A stretch of DNA of 64,000 nucleotides from Erigeron canadensis (taxonomy: Eukaryota; Streptophyta; Magnoliopsida; Asterales; Asteraceae), in NCBI RefSeq assembly GCF_010389155.1, contig NC_057761.1:18168501-18232500 (forward strand), given 5' to 3'. Below, one piece after another: positions 46,565 to 56,915 of the stretch. Below the pieces are notes generated by a model that searched no databases, was not told the DNA's origin, and saw only the letters and a program-made list of their open reading frames with translations. The translations under genes were made by a program, and so were the position numbers. Every line of letters begins with the position of its first letter. The stretch's first letter is position 1.

Positions 46565-48142
46565 TTATGGCAGAGAATTACCATCATGTTGCTGATTCTC
46601 GGACATCTCAACTATAATTGGTGATGGTGCAACATCAGATGATGGCATGTGTTCATCATCAGTATCAGTTTGTTCAACAGATACATGTTGATCGGAAGTC
46701 TCATCCAACTTTTCTGACAAGACAGTATCATCATCTTGTCTAATCATTGAGTTGTTCGTATTTAGAACATCTTGTATACAATTCGGCTCTACTTGAAATT
46801 CATATGCATCCATTAATGCTTCATTGGTGACTTCCTGAGAGTTTACTGGGTCTTTCGATGATGAGGTTTTTGCTACGGACGATTTATGAATTTCTTGTGT
46901 CTGATCATCGAAAATTTCTTTGATTACCTCATTTCCTACTTGAAATCTGACCTTACAGGGTTTGCTTTGTTTTGATTTTTTCAAAGACTTAGTACCTTTA
47001 TCACTAACCCTTTTCCTCTTAGAAGTTCTTTTGCCTTTGGTAACTTTTGATCTCGGTTCGATATCAGTAGTCACAACATCATCAGATTGTAGCGAATCAG
47101 TCTCCTTGTCAGCTTCAGAATCGGTGTTGTTCTCTTGTTCAACTCTTTCTTTTTCTTTATTACTAACACTTTTCCTCTTAGAAGTTCTTTTGCCTTTGGT
47201 AACTTTTGATCTCGGTTAGATATCAGTAGTCACGACATCATCAGATTGTAGCGAATCAGTCTCCTTGTCAGTTTCAGAATCGGTGTTGTTCTCTTGTTCA
47301 ACTCTTTCTTTTTGTTGATGAAAATTCAGAAATTTAACAATAGCACTTGTTAAAAGCTGTTTCTTATCTATCGAATGAAACATTGAACAACCATTCTCTT
47401 TAACTTCGACAATTGGGCCTGTCGCCAAGCTGTAGTCATCCTTAAGGATCTTTTCAAAAATAACTCCTAAGATCCTAGCGTAGTAGACTGTCTCAGTTTT
47501 TGAAGAGATTTTGGTCATAAGATTCTCAAATAGCAAAGAAGCATAGTCTACTGGCTTATTCAACACCATACAACAAAAAATTTGCATTTCTAACTTGTTT
47601 GGTGTATCAAACCCCCCAACTCTTGTTTGCAATGACTTTGTAATATTAGTCATTAAATACTTCCAAAATCTAAGCAGATTAACAGTCTTAACAGAAGCTT
47701 TAATGCTACCTTTATATCCTATTTTTGCCAAAAAAAATTTCGATTCTTCATGACTGGGGACTTCGTCATATGATTCATTTATTTCATAATTAAGATCAAA
47801 CCATTCTTTGAATTTTGACAATGTAATCACTACTTCAGTAGCAGTATTATTAATAGTACCAATAATACAAGGTTTGTTATCTTCTGTAATAGATTTCCTA
47901 CTTGTATACCAAAACTCACAAAGAAGATTTTGATATAAAAATTTCGGAGTTTTGCAGAGCACCTTAAACATGGGATGTAACGATATGTACTTTGCGATTG
48001 GAGCGTATACCGCCTTGTCTTCCGGAGGATCAATGTTTGCATATTGAGGCACTTTAACCTTGATCTTTTTTGAATCAAATTTAGCATCCGAGACGTTTTC
48101 AACTTTATCTCCTTTAATATAATCTGGAAGTACATTAACCAT
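46565..48142 (-). pseudogene. Extra ORF carried by the Copia-derived element
   Basis: The start is ATG at 48142. The first 308 codons are open, ending at a TAA at 47216, and the same frame then continues to 46565. The N-terminal 270 residues are a folded-looking domain (LLCEFWYTS; VVITLSKFKEWFDL; LRFWKYLMTNITKSLQTRVGGFDTPNKLEMQIF). It is followed by a Lys/Ser-rich linker (KGKRTSKRKR) and acidic tail. A 159-bp segment is tandemly duplicated in frame (about 47013-47171 and 47172-47330), and the stop lies in the duplicated region. The FW...W.YL pattern resembles, from memory, frames found behind Copia integrase/RT in Asteraceae genomes. Function unknown. Confidence 0.65.
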
Positions 48143-48503
48143 TATAATATTATTATTAATATTTTTATTTGAAAGTTTTTAAATTAGTTGTATGAATTTT
48201 TTTAGGGTTAATTGAATTTCTGGGTTTTGAGAGCGAAATTGAATTTTTGGTTTTTTAGGTTAAATGAATTCGCGAGTTTGAAACGACAGTTTTAGGAGAG
48301 AGAAAACTAATTAAATATTTATAAAAAAAATAAAAATTCTTTTTTTAATATTGATTTTTTTCTATCAGCTTGAGTCCTATCAGCTTCTAATTATCAACTT
48401 GATCTATTAGCATATACTTGTTAAACTATCAGTTTTTAACTATTATCTTTAAAACTGTAAGTTTTGTGAGTTTTATAATTTTAGTGATTCATATAGCATT
48501 TAA
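48143..48503 (-). other. Non-coding spacer where RT would be expected
   Basis: AT-rich with no recognisable RT motif on either strand. The short repeated 'tatcagctt'/'ctatcag' words near 48360-48440 are degenerate. Confidence 0.5.
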
Positions 48504-50232
48504 TTATTCAGTATCAATGAACATCGGAGTATGTTGTGCAGTTACTTGCTCAAATGAAGTTGCCATAGGTTCAACAAAGTCTTCAGTGGTATAAACTTCA
48601 GGATTAGTAGAAGGATTTGTCACTTGAGAAATATGAGTATGTGGACCTTGTAATTCATAAGTGGCAGTATGAAGATGAGATTCAGATGATGAATAAGATA
48701 TATCTGAATTGAGTGATGGTGAGGACTCATCGTCTCCATTTGGTGCTGAAGAAGTGTTCATGGTACTGGAAACTGTATTTGTATCTAAACCGGGTTCAGA
48801 CATTCTTGGATGATCAGGGTAGAATTCTTCAAACAAAATATCCAAATCCTCTGTGGTTGGAGTACTGAATTGAGATTTGACATTTGAAGCGGTTATTGTT
48901 GTGGAAGCTTGTGGTCGATGAAGTTCGGGTATTGAACTGTTTTGTTCAAGAACCATTCCAGAGAGTTCATCAAATCGAACATTCATACTGTCAACTATCT
49001 TTTCCGTCCGGCGATTGTATACACGATATGCAATCGATTCTCTTGAGTAACCAATAAAGTATGCCTCATCACCTTTCGGTTCAAATTTTCCCAAATTGTC
49101 TCGATCATTGAGAACATAACAAACGCATCCAAAAATGTGTAAGAAGTTCACATTGGGTTTCCTCTTATTGATCACCTCATATGGAGTTTTATCAAATCTC
49201 TAGTTGATAACTGACCTATTATGAGTAAAACAAGCAGTAGCTACAGCTTCAGCCCAAAGATTTGGAGGTAGCTTTGAGTAGGCAAGCATTGTTCTAGCTG
49301 CTTCAACAAGAGTGCGATTTCGACGTTCAACTACTCCATTTTGTTGAGGTGTTCTTGTGGCAGAAAATTGATGAGTAGTGCCTAACGATTTAAAGAAAGA
49401 ATCAATTGTTGAATTCTTGAATTTTGTGCCATTGTCGGAACGAACAATTTGAACCGAGGTTTCAAGATTAACTTGGGTTCGTTTGATGAAACCAATGATT
49501 TCTTTTGGAGCATCACTTTTGGCATGTAGAAAGAAAACCCAAGTGTAACGAGAAAACCAATGATTTCTTTCCATGAATGCTTTTAACTTTCATTGGTCCA
49601 CACAAATCCATATGCAAAAGATGCAAAGGGCCTTCGGTACTCAGATGTTTCTTTGGTTTGTTAGATGCCTTCTTCATCTTGCCAATAGCACAAGCCGGAC
49701 AAACATGTTCACATTCGTACTTGTAATCCGGAAGACCTTCAACAAGCTGTTTGTCCACTAAAGCATTTATAGTTTGAAAGTTAAGGTGAGACAAGCGACG
49801 GTGCCATAACCAAGAATTTTGTGCAGAGGCTTTTGTGAGAAGGCAAATGTCAGAATCTAGATTTGGAACATTATTCAGATCAATGGTGAACAAATTATTG
49901 TCCCTTGTTCTAGTGAGAATATCTACCCCGTCTGTGGTTTGAACTTTGCATTCGTATCTTTTGAAAAGCACTTGAAGATCATTGTCACATAATTGTCCAA
50001 CACTAAACAGATTGTGACCTAATCCTTCAACATAGGAAACTCTCTTGATAGTAGTTCCATTCTTGACGATGTCCCCATAACCAAGAATAGGGGCAATATG
50101 ATCATTTCCAAATCTGACCGTTCCCATAAACTTCTCAACAAAATTAGAGAGTAATGACTTGTTTCGAGTCATGTGACGAGAACATCCCGAGTCAACATAC
50201 CATACACAAATAAGATATTCCTGCAAAGACAA
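48504..50232 (-). pseudogene. Copia protease, GAG-pre-integrase and integrase
   Basis: The protease signature WYVDSGCSRHMT begins near 50205. GAG-pre-integrase (WLWHRRLSHLNF; CPACAIGKMKKAS) follows, then MDLCGPMKV. At about 49540-49575 a short deletion shifts the frame and removes the segment carrying the first catalytic Asp (the usual DDxSRYTWV becomes SRYTWVF joined to HGKKS). Downstream, VRSDNGT, QQNGVVERRNRTL and the FGCVCYVLN domain are present, with one stop near 49200. The frame ends at 48504 before any RT. The integrase is dead. Confidence 0.85.
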
Positions 50233-50673
50233 GTTATGATGTTAAGGTCCCCACATATACTGGGTCCTTGCGGGTGAGAGAGATACAATGCAAATACACA
50301 TATATATAAACAACACAAACAGGAGCACACAAACATGAATTTATTCAAAGATAACAATTAAACACATATAATTGTTCAAATTTGACATACGAATTACAGA
50401 AACAAACAGAGTTTAAACACAAGTTTTGATACAAGCAGGAGTAGTTCTAGATGTATTAGCCCTATCTATTGAATTTGATCTATGAACAATCCACACTTGT
50501 TTGATTTGAGTTGAAATGCCATCAAACTTGATTTTTCGAGAAGCATGTAAAATCTATCTTTGAGAATCCATTTACTGCTACTAGTTAAGCACACGTCACC
50601 TGAAACATGAACATTTTTTAAATTAGAAAACAAGTTTTTCTTTGAGTTCTTGCCAGGATTCTTCTTGATGGTT

Positions 50674-52634
50674 TCACTGCTCACTTGACTTTTTCTTAAT
50701 ATTATTAGGTAATAACCAACCAAACTGATCTTTATATTTAGTAATCCCTATGGTTGTGTCTCTAACTACCTTCAAAGTGGACATAGAGGTCGTCTCAGAC
50801 TTTCTAGGAGTACTAGATGTTGTGTGAGTCTTCGGTTGTGTGTTACCTAATAAATCATGCTGCACCTTCTTTGAAATCTTGTGAGATTTAACTACTTTTG
50901 ATGACTTAGTTTCAGTTTTAACTTTAGTAGGTTTTGAGTCACCAGAGGTCTTGACTGCTTGAACAACTTTTGAGAATTTAGGTCTTGTCTTCTTACCTTG
51001 TTGGGTATGTGTTGAAGAGTGTGATTTTGGATTCTTTATCTCAGCAAATTCAGGTTTGTTATCCTTTTTCTCAAATTTTTTTTCAAAATCAGGATTAAAT
51101 TTATGATTTCCATTCATAAAATCATTGAACAGTTGAGATTCTGTTTCCAATTTCACACTCGATTCAGTCACATTTGTTAGACATGAACTTTGCTTAAATG
51201 ATTGTGATGCTTTTTCTTTGTCCAAAAATGATTGAAGTTTCAATTTTGTCAAAGTTAATTCCACTTTGACTTTATTTACTTCTTCAACCACTTTTATTCG
51301 TTGATCCTTTTTATTTTCAAACTTTTTGATCGCATCATTAAATTCATTAAAGTAAGTTTGAGTGTCCTCTGAAAACTTAGGAATTGATGTATCAAAATAA
51401 ATATCAGTTGGATCAACAGAAACATCATCATATTCATCTTGAGCACAGTAAGTTTGAACAGAAACATGCATAACTTCAAGATCAGTTTGTACAAATGCAT
51501 TCAAAATTTCACAGATTGAACAAGTAGACTGATTTGAAGTTTTACTGTTTTCAGAATTTGTTTGCTCAATTTCATTAATGATTTCACATACAGAGCACCC
51601 TGGTTGGTAACAAATTGAAGTATTCGTCTTGGATGGGTTTCTTTTGTTATCACAGTGATTTTGAGCCTTCAGATTTTCTATGAGTGCATGTTTTTCATCA
51701 TGAGACTTTTTCAAATCATCAATTTCTTTTTCCAAAATACTTTGTGGTATATAAGGTCTGACAATTTCAGGTTTTGGAAATGAAAAGTTGAATCATCCAA
51801 AGATTTTTCCTTAAAACACTCAAGTATTTCAAGAACCTCTACCTCATGATTATTTTTATTACTTTGACACATAGGGCGAGTTAAAAAATCAAATGACTCA
51901 TCAATTAATTCATAATTGAAGTAAACATTTGCATCCTTCTTTAGAAAATTATCTTCTTCAACATCACCATGACTTGGTCTCACAAATTGATCAGTCATCC
52001 CACTTTTCATATGAGATTCTTTATACAGTGAAGGAACATCTTCTTGTGCTTTGAGTAAATGTTCTGGATTGACATAACCTAAGCCTGAGTTGAATTGAGT
52101 TTTTGAATTTCTTGGCTTATTCAAATAGATTTGTTGATAAGTTCGATTTATCTTGTACAACTTTTCTTGATAAAAATCTATTTCAGTTTTGAGTTCCTCA
52201 TTTGTCTTTTCAAGTTGTTGATAAAGAGAATCTTTTATACAACAATCATATTTTAGGTTAAAAATTTGATCTTCCAATTCTTTCAACCCAGGGGTAGACT
52301 CATTTAATTTGACATTTAATGACTCTATGTCCTCAACCAAAGCATTTGCCCGAAGCATCTCATTTGTCTTCTCGACTTTCAATTGTTTCATGACCTTGTT
52401 TAATTCAAGAACTTTGGTTTCAAGTTCTTGTTTCTCAAGATGAAGCTTGGAATTTGGAGTAAAAGTCACTACAGCTTTTTCAGATTTCAAATTGTCAAAT
52501 TCTTTTTGAAGAAGATTAAACTTAACCTGATAATTGAGTAAAATTTGATCTTTTTCTTTCAAATCATTATTTATTTTTGAAATCTCTTTGTTTTTCTTTT
52601 TACCTTCTTGAATAGCTGCTTCACTTTTATCCAT
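50674..52634 (-). pseudogene. Coiled-coil gag extension
   Basis: Two overlapping open frames (52634-51711, 51735-50674), very rich in Lys, Glu, Gln and Leu, with long heptads (for example LEKQELETKVLELNKVMKQL). They link gag to protease, as in the large gag-coil Copia type. They overlap by 25 nt in different frames, so a frameshift divides them. A Cys-containing segment (CYQPGCSVCEIINEI; STCSICEIL) repeats a CxxC motif twice. Confidence 0.7.
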
Positions 52635-53991
52635 GTAAAAAACCTAAAAGTTTCTTGGGAATTGTGATTACCTCATCATCCTCTTCAGTAGAATCTGCAG
52701 TTTCATCATCGATTTCCTTTGACTTCTTGATCTTCGTCATGAAGCACACATTTGTTGCCAGTTCATCAGTCTCATCATTAGTGAGATGAAGCCATTTGTC
52801 ATCTTCAGCTAGAAGGGCAATCCCACTTTCTTCTTGTTTTGCCAACATGAGCTTGTACATGTACTCTGAATTCTTCTTACGAGGTTTGGTACACTCAGTG
52901 GCAATATGACTAGGAATTCCACAATTATGGCATTTTCTCTCCCCATTCTTCTTCTCCAAGACTTTCCTTTCAAACTTTTTCTCACTCTCCAACTTCTTTT
53001 CTCCAACTGGTTCCTTGTAGGTCTCAAACTTAGGAACACTTGCATTCTTGGCATATGATAAAACCGAGGAAGACCAAAGCTGATTGTTGGTAGGTTTCTT
53101 CTTGAAAGCTTTTGTGAAGTAAGCTAACTCTTTATACATCTCAAGATCCTTTTCATCTAGTTCAGGATCACTTACATCACTCACCTCCGAATCAGTTTCA
53201 AGTTCAGTTCTGCTTTTCCTTGAACCTCTTGAAGACTTCTTTTCAACAACAAGAGCCAGTGGATCAGAATGAACAGTTTCCTCTTTCATCTTTTGAGTCT
53301 TTAAAACTTGATCAATGTTCAATGTTAATTTTTCAAACAAAGTGTGAATCGTCAAGTTTCCAAAGTCTGCTTGTTGGTTCAGCCGAGTCCCATACACTTG
53401 CCACTTTTCTTCAAGATTCTTGATGAACTTGATGTTCAACTCCATGTTTGTTCTTTTGACATCATTTTTTCTCAATTCATTGATGATATTGCAAAATCCG
53501 ATGTAGACATCATTGAGAGGTTCTCCTTTTTGCTGTTTGAAGGTCTCATACATGTTCAAAACAGTTGACAACCTTATGGTGTTAGAAACATTAGAACCTT
53601 CCATTTGTTTTTCAACTTCATCCCAAATATCCTTTCCAGTTTCATATGAGTCCACATTGCAATATATATCATCCGGAAGTGCTTGATAAAGATAAGCAAT
53701 GGACATTTGATCAGCCTCCACACGATTTTTTTGCTCAGCATTCCAACTTTCTTCTGGAAGAGGTTCATTGTTCACAGGGTTTTTAGGAATTTCAGGACCT
53801 TCTTTCAAAGACTTTCTGAAGTTCTTTGCATTCTTTTGTCGATCAATCCAATTCAGAAATCTTGTCTTCCATAGAGGGTAAGATCCTCTGAACAACACAA
53901 GAGGTCTTCTATCTGAACCTAGAGCCAAAGCCTCTCTTGCAACCATAGTATAAATTTGAAAATTAAAAAAAATTTGAAGATTTTGAAACAT
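52627..53991 (-). CDS. Copia gag
   Basis: An uninterrupted 454-codon frame; a better start than the first ATG is the internal Met at about codon 16 (MVAREALALGSDRRP). The UBN2-type gag region spans about residues 60-230 (WNAEQKNRVEADQMSIAYLYQALP; DIWDEVEKQMEGS). A zinc knuckle CHNCGIPSHIATEC (C-x2-C-x4-H-x4-C) sits near residue 360. It would assemble the particle and bind element RNA. It is the only intact frame of this element besides parts of the coiled coil, and could act in trans with other elements' RT. Confidence 0.85.
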   Translation of the reverse strand: MFQNLQIFFNFQIYTMVAREALALGSDRRPLVLFRGSYPLWKTRFLNWIDRQKNAKNFRKSLKEGPEIPKNPVNNEPLPEESWNAEQKNRVEADQMSIAYLYQALPDDIYCNVDSYETGKDIWDEVEKQMEGSNVSNTIRLSTVLNMYETFKQQKGEPLNDVYIGFCNIINELRKNDVKRTNMELNIKFIKNLEEKWQVYGTRLNQQADFGNLTIHTLFEKLTLNIDQVLKTQKMKEETVHSDPLALVVEKKSSRGSRKSRTELETDSEVSDVSDPELDEKDLEMYKELAYFTKAFKKKPTNNQLWSSSVLSYAKNASVPKFETYKEPVGEKKLESEKKFERKVLEKKNGERKCHNCGIPSHIATECTKPRKKNSEYMYKLMLAKQEESGIALLAEDDKWLHLTNDETDELATNVCFMTKIKKSKEIDDETADSTEEDDEVITIPKKLLGFLHG

Positions 53992-53999
53992 GATTTCTG

Positions 54000-54885
54000 A
54001 AGAATGCCGACCTCAGACTTCTGCAAATAGAACAAGATGATCTTGACACAAGTTGATTTGAGAAGAATGCCGAGCAAATACCTCGGTATATAGACTAAGT
54101 ATTTTGATCAAGTCAATTTTAACTAAGTACCGAGCTTATACTTCGGCAATTAGTACAATCACTAACACAGATCACCAATACTTAACCAAAGTATTCAACT
54201 TCACGTGTTTGCCGAGATGATATCTCTGCAAACTGAACAAGTTGTTCCAACACTTAACCAAGAAATCAAAGAGGTATAAACTCAATTATTTGCCGAGTTA
54301 ATAACTCTGCAAATAAAACAATTTCTCCACTCTTTGTTTTATCTTCTGTATGCTTACACTTGCCGAGCAAGAAGCTCTGCAAAGACAACAAATCAAGATC
54401 AACAACCTCTGCAAATACTAGAGATCACAAAACGACAAAATAGTCGATTTGCAGTCGTCTTCTTCGTCCAGCAACCCTTCAAATGCCGAGCACACTGAAA
54501 ATTTCCATTTTCTTCTTCAATTCTGAGAATTAAAACTCCAAATTTGTATCAAATTGTTCAGAAAATAAGTGCGAACAAATCGTCAAACAAATTAATCTCT
54601 AAAATCAATCAGAATTCAAACCCACTGATCTATGCTTTTGCCGAGCTTAGATGAATTCGAACTTTCTGATGGAATTGAACTCTAATTTTGATACAGAAAT
54701 GATTATAATCAAAATCCTAGACGAACGGTGAACAAACTTTGAAGAAAAACACACAGAATTATGGTGTAATCAATTGCACAGTTATCTCGGCAAATGGGTA
54801 GTTGTATGAATAGCTCAAAAACATCAAAATTAAGAACAAATTCAGCTTCAATTTTGATTCTGGATCGTTCAGATTGACTGATTTT
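54000..54885 (-). repeat. Leader with a run of imperfect hairpins
   Basis: Six units of the form TGCCGAG-N8/9-CTC(G/T)GCAA, with variants, start near 54005, 54069, 54129, 54209, 54290 and 54361. They are spaced about 60-80 bp apart in the untranslated leader between primer site and gag. Single half-sites occur near 54406, 54483, 54640, 54787 and in the LTR at 54977. Confidence 0.75.
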
Positions 54886-54897
54886 GCTCTGATACCA
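54886..54897 (-). other. Primer-binding site (initiator tRNA-Met)
   Basis: TGGTATCAGAGC on the minus strand, two bases from the LTR end. It is exact to the usual Copia primer site. Confidence 0.9.
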
Positions 54898-54899
54898 AA

Positions 54900-55174
54900 T
54901 GTAATGAATGTAATTGAGCTTAACTATGTGTTTTAGTGTGTTAATGGAGGTCGTGTGTGTGTAAGTGTGTGTAAATGCCGAGAGAGAAAGTATGTGTGTT
55001 TGGAAAGATTAGATTGCATGAAATGTGTTAAGGTTACAAATCAAAGCTATGGAGGGGGCTTTATATACTCCTATACAATTTTCACTAGTCCCCCTTCCAT
55101 ACTTACGAGAAATGAAAACAAGTACAAAGTATTATAAACATACAAATCAACTATTAGAAATTATATTTCTAACA
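54900..55174 (-). repeat. 5' LTR of the Copia-derived element
   Basis: 275 bp; on the minus strand it starts TGTTAGAAATATAATTT and ends CATTCATTACA, so the ends are TG...CA. No second copy is in the window. Confidence 0.75.
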
Positions 55175-55230
55175 ACCTTTTTTGGGCTAAATGCTTAATG
55201 GGTCATTATACAATTTATAAGATTACTTAC

Positions 55231-56719
55231 TGATGTGTCATATTTTATACCATTTCCCACGTGACTTTAGGACCAATTATTCGTTATATTTATAGTTTTA
55301 TATCCAACTTTCGATGCTTTGAGGGTTTGTTAAGTGTTTTCAGGTTGGGAATTGATTAGACGAATGAATTGGTTGATTTTGATGACTTATGGAAGAAACG
55401 GGAGAAGGTTTCGGTTGAAATCAAGCAAAAGACGAAGAAAACGAATCCTAGACTTTATAACTCCCGTTACTAGAGTAATGGCCATTACAAAGGAAAATCA
55501 TGAAACTCTTGTAACTTGCAGTTACTAAACTAACGGCAGTTAGTTTTTCAAAGGAGTGTAACGACAGTTAGTGTAGTAACGGCCGTTACATGGGAAGTAG
55601 CAAACTAACGGCCATTTATTACACTAACGGCCGTTACAAGGGTATTTTGTATATAAAGTCGATGAGGGATCTGCTGTAGACGAATTCTTGGCATAATGTT
55701 GATAGTTCTCTCATAGCTTTTAACACTTTGGAGCAAACAAGTTGTTAGGGTTTTATCTCTTTTCAGCTTTGGATTGTAATCATCATTGGTACCAGATTAT
55801 CTTCAATCATTTGGTATAATATGATTTCTTCTCTATTTGTTCGTTCTTGTGTTTTTAATATGAGTAGCTAATTCTTTTGCACCTGCTTGGGTAGTAAGCA
55901 TGCCATAGGGTCGAATTAATGTTGCTTGCAAGTGTTGGACAAGGTTTATATGTTTAATCGAAGATCCACATTTATTTGGATTTAAATTTTGTTTTCAACT
56001 TTTATATTAATTGATTGATAATTGTAATTAGAAGTTCGGGAGAAATCTATGTCTTTGTCAATTGATTTATGAAACGGTTAATCGGTCTATAATTAACCTA
56101 AAATCGTTGGAGTTCGGGAGAAATCAACGATAAAGATTTTAAACAATTAAATTCATTTCGAGTGAGTGAACGCTTATGATAGAGGGATCTACTTAGGCGA
56201 ATAAGCAGTTCGGGAGAAAGCTTTTAAAGATTAAATCATAAAATCAACTTAGGTTCTTAATGCTTAATTGTTTTGAGTAGAAATTAAGTGCGAGAGCAAT
56301 AATCATATCTAAAACAATTAAAGTTTCAAGTATAACGGGAGTTCATCTTGTCTACCTTCTAAGTCGTTCAACAAATGCAAGTAATATTTAGACCCGATGA
56401 TTGGCATGTGAGCTGATCCAAGTAGGTGTTTTTTTTAAATCTTTGTTAAGATTCAACAACCAAATATTCTCTTGCGATTAATCCTACGGGATTACTGACT
56501 TTTCCTACTAACTTTTGCAACGTGGCAATTCGGTCACAAAAAACCCCCTTTTAATCTGAATCACTTTATTGTAACATTTGTTTAATAAATCCTTGTGTTC
56601 GATCTCGGTTTACCAAGTCAACTATATTGCATACGAACGGGTTCACTGCCCGCAAGTGTGTAGTAGTCAGTAGCTAGGTATTTCGTGTTTATAAATTTAA
56701 GACTAGAAAATACACATCA
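55231..56719 (+). repeat. 5' LTR of the Athila-type element
   Basis: It begins TGATGTGT and ends ACACATCA, perfect 8-bp inverted ends, 1489 bp. The primer site starts six bases later. U3 contains an AACGG/CCGTT palindrome array (55459-55638), followed at once by a TATA box (TATATAAAG). The word 'gttcgggagaaa' recurs at about 56033, 56108 and 56207. Confidence 0.85.
55459..55660 (+). promoter_or_regulatory. Palindromic AACGG array and TATA box in the LTR
   Basis: Eight copies of TAACNNCCGTTA or close variants lie between 55459 and 55638, including perfect GTAACGGCCGTTAC (55576-55589). They end about a dozen bases before GTATATAAAG (55650-55658). AACGG is the core of the plant MSA element bound by three-repeat MYB proteins. 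The regulatory role is inferred. Confidence 0.6.
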
Positions 56720-56725
56720 AGTTTT

Positions 56726-56743
56726 TGGCGCCGCTGCCGGGGA
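56726..56743 (+). other. Primer-binding site (tRNA-Asp type)
   Basis: TGGCGCCGCTGCCGGGGA, matching the 3' end of plant tRNA-Asp with one likely mismatch. Confidence 0.85.
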
Positions 56744-56915
56744 ATTAAATTAAGTAGTTGTTCGTTTTGTGATTCGATCCTTCCTTGCATTCATTTGTGA
56801 GGAAATTATTTGTTTTAATAGATAGATTTTATTTTTGTTTTTGTTTTGTTTTTGTTAGTTTCTGGTGCGGTTAACGGTATTTCTTGTGGTGCGTGTGCAG
56901 GTACTTTGTTAGTTG

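Larger units (their letters stand above)
45842..55174 (-). mobile_element. Copia-derived element without reverse transcriptase
   Basis: Minus-strand order: 5' LTR (54900-55174), initiator-Met primer site (54886-54897), leader with hairpin array, gag, coiled-coil region, protease, GAG-pre-integrase, integrase, then an unrelated long ORF. No RT or RNase H is found anywhere in it and no 3' LTR is seen before the PTAC13-like duplicate at 45841. It is either a deletion derivative or a chimera of two elements. Confidence 0.75.

Noticed and set aside
54003..54400. Regularly spaced short repeats resembling a CRISPR array
   Set aside because: The repeats are short, variable and palindromic, spacing varies, and they sit in the leader of a plant retroelement.
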